Positions 59,397 to 64,000 of a stretch of 64,000 nt of DNA are shown one piece after another (the first letter of the stretch is position 1; each line of letters starts with the position of its first letter). The position numbers were made by a program, and so were the translations under genes. The notes under the pieces are model-generated. The model worked only from the letters and a program-made list of their open reading frames with translations. It did not search any database and was not told the origin of the DNA. The stretch comes from Pseudomonadota bacterium (GTDB taxonomy: Bacteria > Pseudomonadota > Alphaproteobacteria > UBA1280 > RI-95): the NCBI GenBank assembly GCA_016125375.1, contig WGLU01000008.1, forward strand, positions 1 through 64,000, read 5' to 3'.

Positions 59397-60898
59397 CAGG
59401 CTGTTTTGTCTGCCCCGTCCACCGGGTCATGGATGGGGTGACCGGGGACCTTGCGCTTGCGCAACAGCAGCACATACGGGTAGCTCATCAGGTGACGCCA
59501 GCCGCTTACCGACGATACGGACCGGAACATGTTGGATGTTTTCTGCTGCATCAGACGGGTCACCACCTCTTTTGGAGCCTTGCCCTTTTCCTGAATCCGG
59601 CCCAGCAAAGGTGTGGACATCAGCACCAGCAAGGCGGCAAGGCAGAACAGGAACTCGTACCCGTGCAGGGAGTAGGCAGTCATGTCGCCACTCTCGGTGG
59701 ACGACTGCCATTCGATGTGCACAACAAGGTGCATCTGGTCCAGCTTGTCCGCCAACCAGCCACCGGACAGGGCAGCCGCTGCTGCGGCCATATTCGCCAG
59801 CAGTGCAGCTGTCGCCGCATAGCCTGTCACTTTGTTTTTTGGGGCCAGCTTCAGGCTGATAACGGCCGTCGACAGAGTAACCCCGGCCAGACCGACGCCC
59901 ATCAGCATGTGAATAATCAGCAGCAACGGCACGGTAAACATATGCTTCTCGGGCAACGCGGTGAACGGCCACAGCAGCAGACCTGCAACAAAGAACGGCA
60001 GACAGGCCGCCAGCGATGTAGTGTGCGAGAATCGGTCCGACACCATGCCCCACCATTTAAAGAACGGCAACTGCATGAACTGACCCAGAGCCCAGAAAGC
60101 GGTCACATAACCAACAGGCAGGGACAGGCTGTCCAGCATGTACACAGGGAAGAACGGCACCGCAATATTGACCGAGAACAACAACGCCAGCATAAAGGCA
60201 ATCAGGCGGCGGAAGTTGGTATCCTGCAACGGCTCAATCAGCTGTTTGAGCATGCCGGATGTAGCGGTCATGCCGATTTCGGCCTCGGGCAGGTTGTACA
60301 GCTGCCACAGGCTGCAAAGCCCCATCACAAAGGCCACGGCGAAATAGGCGGAGAACAATGGCAGGAGCATGTCGTGGTTCACAAGGTCCAGCAGCACCGC
60401 GGCCAGCAGGGCGGCTATTGTCCCCAGCATGGTAAACAGGTTCAGGCGGTTACCGAACAGACGCCCCAGCAAGCGCTCGGGAATCAGGTCACGGATAAGA
60501 CCGTTCCACGGCCCGGAACCCCAGCCACCGCCCAGCTCGCGCAGGAGCACGCAAATCACCAGCATTTTAAGGGCAACAGCCTTGTTTTCTATCCACGGTA
60601 CAAAAATCATCGCCCCAAGGGAAAGGCGGTAGACGGCAGAGCCCCAAAGCATGACAAACCGTCGCTTGCGCAACTTGCTGACGGCAAAAACAGCCGGCAA
60701 CTGCATAATCTGGCCGACAAAGGGGAAGGAGGCAAGCAGACCCACGTGAATCGCACCCGCACCCAGTTCAAGTGCCAGCTTGACCAGCAGCACCCCGCTG
60801 ACGAGGTTGACCATGATACCGGAGAACGCCCCCTCCACAATCAGACGGGTCAGAACTTTACGGATGGGGCTGGACGGCGCAAGCGGTGTTTCGGGCAT
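59396..60898 (-). CDS. MFS transporter
   Basis: 500 aa, many TM segments, alternating hydrophobic pattern. Confidence 0.85.
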   Translation of the reverse strand: MPETPLAPSSPIRKVLTRLIVEGAFSGIMVNLVSGVLLVKLALELGAGAIHVGLLASFPFVGQIMQLPAVFAVSKLRKRRFVMLWGSAVYRLSLGAMIFVPWIENKAVALKMLVICVLLRELGGGWGSGPWNGLIRDLIPERLLGRLFGNRLNLFTMLGTIAALLAAVLLDLVNHDMLLPLFSAYFAVAFVMGLCSLWQLYNLPEAEIGMTATSGMLKQLIEPLQDTNFRRLIAFMLALLFSVNIAVPFFPVYMLDSLSLPVGYVTAFWALGQFMQLPFFKWWGMVSDRFSHTTSLAACLPFFVAGLLLWPFTALPEKHMFTVPLLLIIHMLMGVGLAGVTLSTAVISLKLAPKNKVTGYAATAALLANMAAAAAALSGGWLADKLDQMHLVVHIEWQSSTESGDMTAYSLHGYEFLFCLAALLVLMSTPLLGRIQEKGKAPKEVVTRLMQQKTSNMFRSVSSVSGWRHLMSYPYVLLLRKRKVPGHPIHDPVDGADKTA

Positions 60899-61113
60899 TT
60901 TTCAGGGCATTCTATCAATCGTTTTGGATTGCCCCTGTATTAGGCCACATACGCCCCTTTTTCAACACCCCATAACGTAAATATTTTCAGGGCGTGCGGA
61001 TTATTTTGTATACACACCTTGCCTCTTGCCCGTAGTCTGCCTATAACCGATACCAAGCGCACCTCAGCGTGCTATCTGTTCTGCCCTTTTCTTTCCCCTG
61101 TCAGGAGCTTGCT

Positions 61114-61617
61114 ATGCAAGACTTTCACTTCCGTATCCGCTATGTTGGCGGCCCCGATGCGACCAAGAAGGTTCTGCCGGAATGGCAGAACATCGCCGTC
61201 GCCGACCTCGTGCTGTCCCACGGCGCGTTCATTACGGCCAAGCCGTGCTCGGGCACGGGTGGTCTGCGCGATGCCATCATCGAAAAGGCTCTCTTCCACG
61301 AGCGCAATGTCGCCAGCGGCGCCTTCACGCCGGCCATGGAACTGCCGTTCCTCGCAGGCGACAAGCTCAGCGGTGTCGAACTCGACGATGCGGCGCTGAA
61401 GGACTACGCCAGCCAGCACTTCGTCCGCGTGCGCACCATGGTCAAAGCCCTGGTCGACCGCTGGGCGCTGGCCACCAACGCCCCGTACAGCGCGTTCGCC
61501 TGCGACATCATCCCCCAGGGGATGCCCGATGCCGATGCCTACCGCGCCACCGTGGACGCAACCGGCACGGTCAGCATCCAGCGTATCAACACGCTCGATG
61601 CCGACAAGCTGAACTGA
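61114..61617 (+). CDS. hypothetical protein, 167 aa
   Basis: caggag RBS, C/T-rich leader, own terminator. Confidence 0.75.
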   Translation: MQDFHFRIRYVGGPDATKKVLPEWQNIAVADLVLSHGAFITAKPCSGTGGLRDAIIEKALFHERNVASGAFTPAMELPFLAGDKLSGVELDDAALKDYASQHFVRVRTMVKALVDRWALATNAPYSAFACDIIPQGMPDADAYRATVDATGTVSIQRINTLDADKLN

Positions 61618-61629
61618 CCCGCCAAACGC

Positions 61630-61660
61630 AAAAGCCGCCCCTCACGGGGCGGCTTTATTC
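61630..61660. terminator. terminator between convergent genes
   Basis: aaaagccgcccctcacggggcggctttatt. Confidence 0.75.
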
Positions 61661-61665
61661 GTTTG

Positions 61666-62880
61666 TTACGCAGCCTTGGGTTCGAGCTCGGCCAACACTT
61701 CCTTCAACTGATCAATCGACCAGTCGATTTCGGCCTCGGTAATCACCAGCGGCGGCGCAAAGCGGACGACGGTCTCGTGGGTTTCCTTGCTCAGGATACC
61801 CCGTTCCATCAGCTTTTCGCACACGCTGCGGGCGGTCGCCAGTTTGGGGTCGATGGCCACACCGATCCACAGGCCCTTACCGCGCACGTCGGTAATCAGG
61901 CGGCTGTTGATGGCGTTCAGCTTGCCCATCATGTAGGCACCCAGCTTGGCGCTGCGCTCGGCAAGTTTTTCGTCTTCCAGCGTCTTGAGCGCCTCGAGGC
62001 CGACAGCCGCCGCCAGCGGGTTACCGCCAAAGGTGGAGCCATGGCTGCCCGGGTTGAACAGGTCCATGATATCCTTGCGGGCCACGAACGCGGACACCGG
62101 CATCACGCCGCCGCCCAGTGCCTTGCCGAGGATCAGTCCGTCGGGACGGATACCCTCATGCTCGAAGGCAAACATTTTGCCCGTACGACCAAGACCGGAC
62201 TGGATTTCGTCCAGAATCAGCAGCACATTGTGCTTTTTGCACAGCTCGGCGGCTTTTTTCAGCCAGCCGGCAGGCGGTACAACAATGCCGGCCTCGCCCT
62301 GAATGGGCTCGACCAGGAACGCACAGGTATTCGGGGTGATGGCAGCTTCCAGCGCGGCGATATCGCCATAGGGAACTTCCACAAAACCCGGTGTAAAGGG
62401 ACCGAAGTCAGCCTTGTAGTCCGCATCGGACGAGAAGCTGATGATGGTCGTGGTCCGGCCATGGAAGTTGCCGTGGGCGACGATGATTTCCGCCTTGTTC
62501 TGCGGAATCTTCTTCATGCGGTAGCCCCAGCGGCGGGCCGCCTTGATGGCGGTTTCCACAGCTTCGGCGCCGGTGTTCATGGGCAGGGCAACGTCGAGCC
62601 CGGTCATGTCGCACAGTTTCTCGAGGAAAGGTGCCAATGTATCCGTATAAAAGGCCCGCGAGCAGATGGCCAGCTTGCTGGCCTGGTCGGTCAGCGCCTT
62701 GATAAGCCGCGGATGACCGTGGCCGTGGCTGACTGCCGAGTAGGCGGACATCATATCCAGATACTTGTTACCTGCGTCATCCCACAGCCATACCCCCTTG
62801 CCGCGCGTCAGCACGACGGGCAGTGGCTTGTAGTTATGCGCACAAAAGGTGTTTTCCTTTTGGATGGTGCGGTTGGTCAT
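61666..62880 (-). CDS. rocD: ornithine aminotransferase
   Basis: YLDMMSAYSAVSHGHGHPRLIKAL, LILDEIQSGLGRTGKMFAFEHEGIRPDGLILGKALGGG. Confidence 0.95.
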   Translation of the reverse strand: MTNRTIQKENTFCAHNYKPLPVVLTRGKGVWLWDDAGNKYLDMMSAYSAVSHGHGHPRLIKALTDQASKLAICSRAFYTDTLAPFLEKLCDMTGLDVALPMNTGAEAVETAIKAARRWGYRMKKIPQNKAEIIVAHGNFHGRTTTIISFSSDADYKADFGPFTPGFVEVPYGDIAALEAAITPNTCAFLVEPIQGEAGIVVPPAGWLKKAAELCKKHNVLLILDEIQSGLGRTGKMFAFEHEGIRPDGLILGKALGGGVMPVSAFVARKDIMDLFNPGSHGSTFGGNPLAAAVGLEALKTLEDEKLAERSAKLGAYMMGKLNAINSRLITDVRGKGLWIGVAIDPKLATARSVCEKLMERGILSKETHETVVRFAPPLVITEAEIDWSIDQLKEVLAELEPKAA

Positions 62881-63781
62881 GACCAATCCTCCCGGTTTGT
62901 TGAAAAAAAGAAAGGAGCAACTCCATGGCCAGCGTGGCGGTTTTGCCGCCTTTGTCGAGCGTGGGGTTGAACTCGGTGATTTCTATGGCTTTCAGGCGGT
63001 TGTCCACTGCCAATCCTTTCAGGCAGGGAGCCACCTCTTTAAAAGATAAACCGCCCGCGGCGGGGGAACCGACACCGGGCGCTTCTTGTGGGTCAAACGC
63101 GTCAAGATCAATACTGAGGCCGAAACCTACCGTGCCCGTTGTGACAATGTCAAGCGCATCCGCCCACACGGCGGCAAAACCACGTTTGCGCACGTCGTCC
63201 ATGTAGAACACGCGCACGCCCAGTTCGTTCAGCAACTTCTCCTCGCCCTTTTCGTAGGAGCGCATGCCGATCATAGCCATGTGCTGCGGACTGATCTTTG
63301 CCTTTTCGGACAGGATGTAACGCATCGCATCGGCGCCATGACCCAACAGGCTGGCAACCGGCATGCCGTGGTAGGCGCCGGATGGGCTGGTTTCAGGCAC
63401 GTGTGCATCCATATGGGCATCCACCCAGATAAGGCCGAAGTTACCTTCCGCCTTCAGTGTGGTCGTCACACCGCTCCATGTCCCCGTGGCAATGGCGTGG
63501 TCGCCACCCAGTACCAGTGGCAGTGCTCCCTTGTTCAGGGCGCCGGATACAGCCTGTGCCAAACGGCGGGCATGCTCGGTAACCAGTGGCAGTGCATCGG
63601 CCGGGGCAATCGCTGCCTCACCCTTGTTGGCATACACCATGGCGGTCAGCTCGGCATCTGCACCTGCGTCTTGCAGGGCATCTACAATTCCTTGTTCAAT
63701 CAGCCATTCCGGCCCTTGGGAAGTTTCACGGATCTGCGCACCCCAACCGGAGGCCGCACCAATAACGGAGACGGGTTTCAT
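62834..63781 (-). CDS. rocF: arginase (ureohydrolase)
   Basis: LVLGGDHAIATGTWSG, IWVDAHMDAHVPETSPSGAYHGMPVA, SIDLDAFDPQEAPGVGSPAAGG; ATG at 63781. Confidence 0.94.
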   Translation of the reverse strand: MKPVSVIGAASGWGAQIRETSQGPEWLIEQGIVDALQDAGADAELTAMVYANKGEAAIAPADALPLVTEHARRLAQAVSGALNKGALPLVLGGDHAIATGTWSGVTTTLKAEGNFGLIWVDAHMDAHVPETSPSGAYHGMPVASLLGHGADAMRYILSEKAKISPQHMAMIGMRSYEKGEEKLLNELGVRVFYMDDVRKRGFAAVWADALDIVTTGTVGFGLSIDLDAFDPQEAPGVGSPAAGGLSFKEVAPCLKGLAVDNRLKAIEITEFNPTLDKGGKTATLAMELLLSFFQQTGRIGHDQPHHPKGKHLLCA

Positions 63782-63805
63782 GCACTTCTCTTGCATTGTT
63801 ACGGA

Positions 63806-63845
63806 CATAAAAAACCGGCTCAAGGGTAACGCCCGAGAGCCGGTT
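63806..63845 (-). promoter_or_regulatory. terminator-like hairpin with T-run in rocF 5' region (candidate attenuator)
   Basis: minus strand AACCGGCTC tcgggcgttaccctt GAGCCGGTTTTTTATG, ~25 nt upstream of the rocF ATG. Confidence 0.55.
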
Positions 63846-63909
63846 GTCCAAGCTTTTTCGCCCAGGTAGCTGAGCGTGTGCAGCATAAATCCATCTATAG
63901 TGACCAAGC

Positions 63910-63935
63910 AAAAAGCCGCCCTTAGGGCGGCCTTT
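63910..63935. terminator. terminator hairpin of a neighbouring gene
   Basis: aaaaagccgcccttagggcggccttt. Confidence 0.7.
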
Positions 63936-64000
63936 CGCTGTTTTTTACGTATTACACATGTTGGTGATTCATGACGGTGTTTGCCATCCAAAGGCCGAAC

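Noticed and set aside
59429-60943. 504-aa ORF antisense to the MFS transporter
   Set aside because: Composition (H/Q/R-rich) is typical of the reverse complement of a membrane-protein gene.

Overview
This 64 kb window is a gene-dense bacterial chromosome segment with alphaproteobacterial-type content. I could not establish the taxon from the sequence alone. Housekeeping and metabolic genes recognised: large NAD-glutamate dehydrogenase, trpS, cca, ispG, aspS, hemF, trmL, kbl-tdh, rocF-rocD, a glutaryl-CoA-dehydrogenase-like gene plus a CaiB/BaiF CoA-transferase, and tRNA-Arg(ACG). Accessory or unusual loci: (i) a DUF692/MNIO + DUF2063 RiPP (bufferin/Hvf-like) operon with two different Cys-rich precursor genes; (ii) a low-GC pair next to the 3' end of tRNA-Arg, encoding a Panacea/DUF4065 protein and a two-TM protein with a possible GAF-like domain; (iii) three tandem Tat-exported DUF1513-like paralogs; (iv) a chaperone-usher locus whose pilin gene follows a ~300-nt hairpin-rich leader; (v) a MotA/TolQ/ExbB-like operon with two membrane partners, preceded by a pentanucleotide repeat; (vi) tandem M3 oligopeptidases with visibly different codon usage; (vii) a scattered class of mostly single-gene units with AAG-biased codons, C/T-rich leaders and their own terminators; (viii) palindromic regulatory candidates upstream of a GGDEF gene, trpS and rocF. 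Family calls come from reading motifs by eye; no database search was run.
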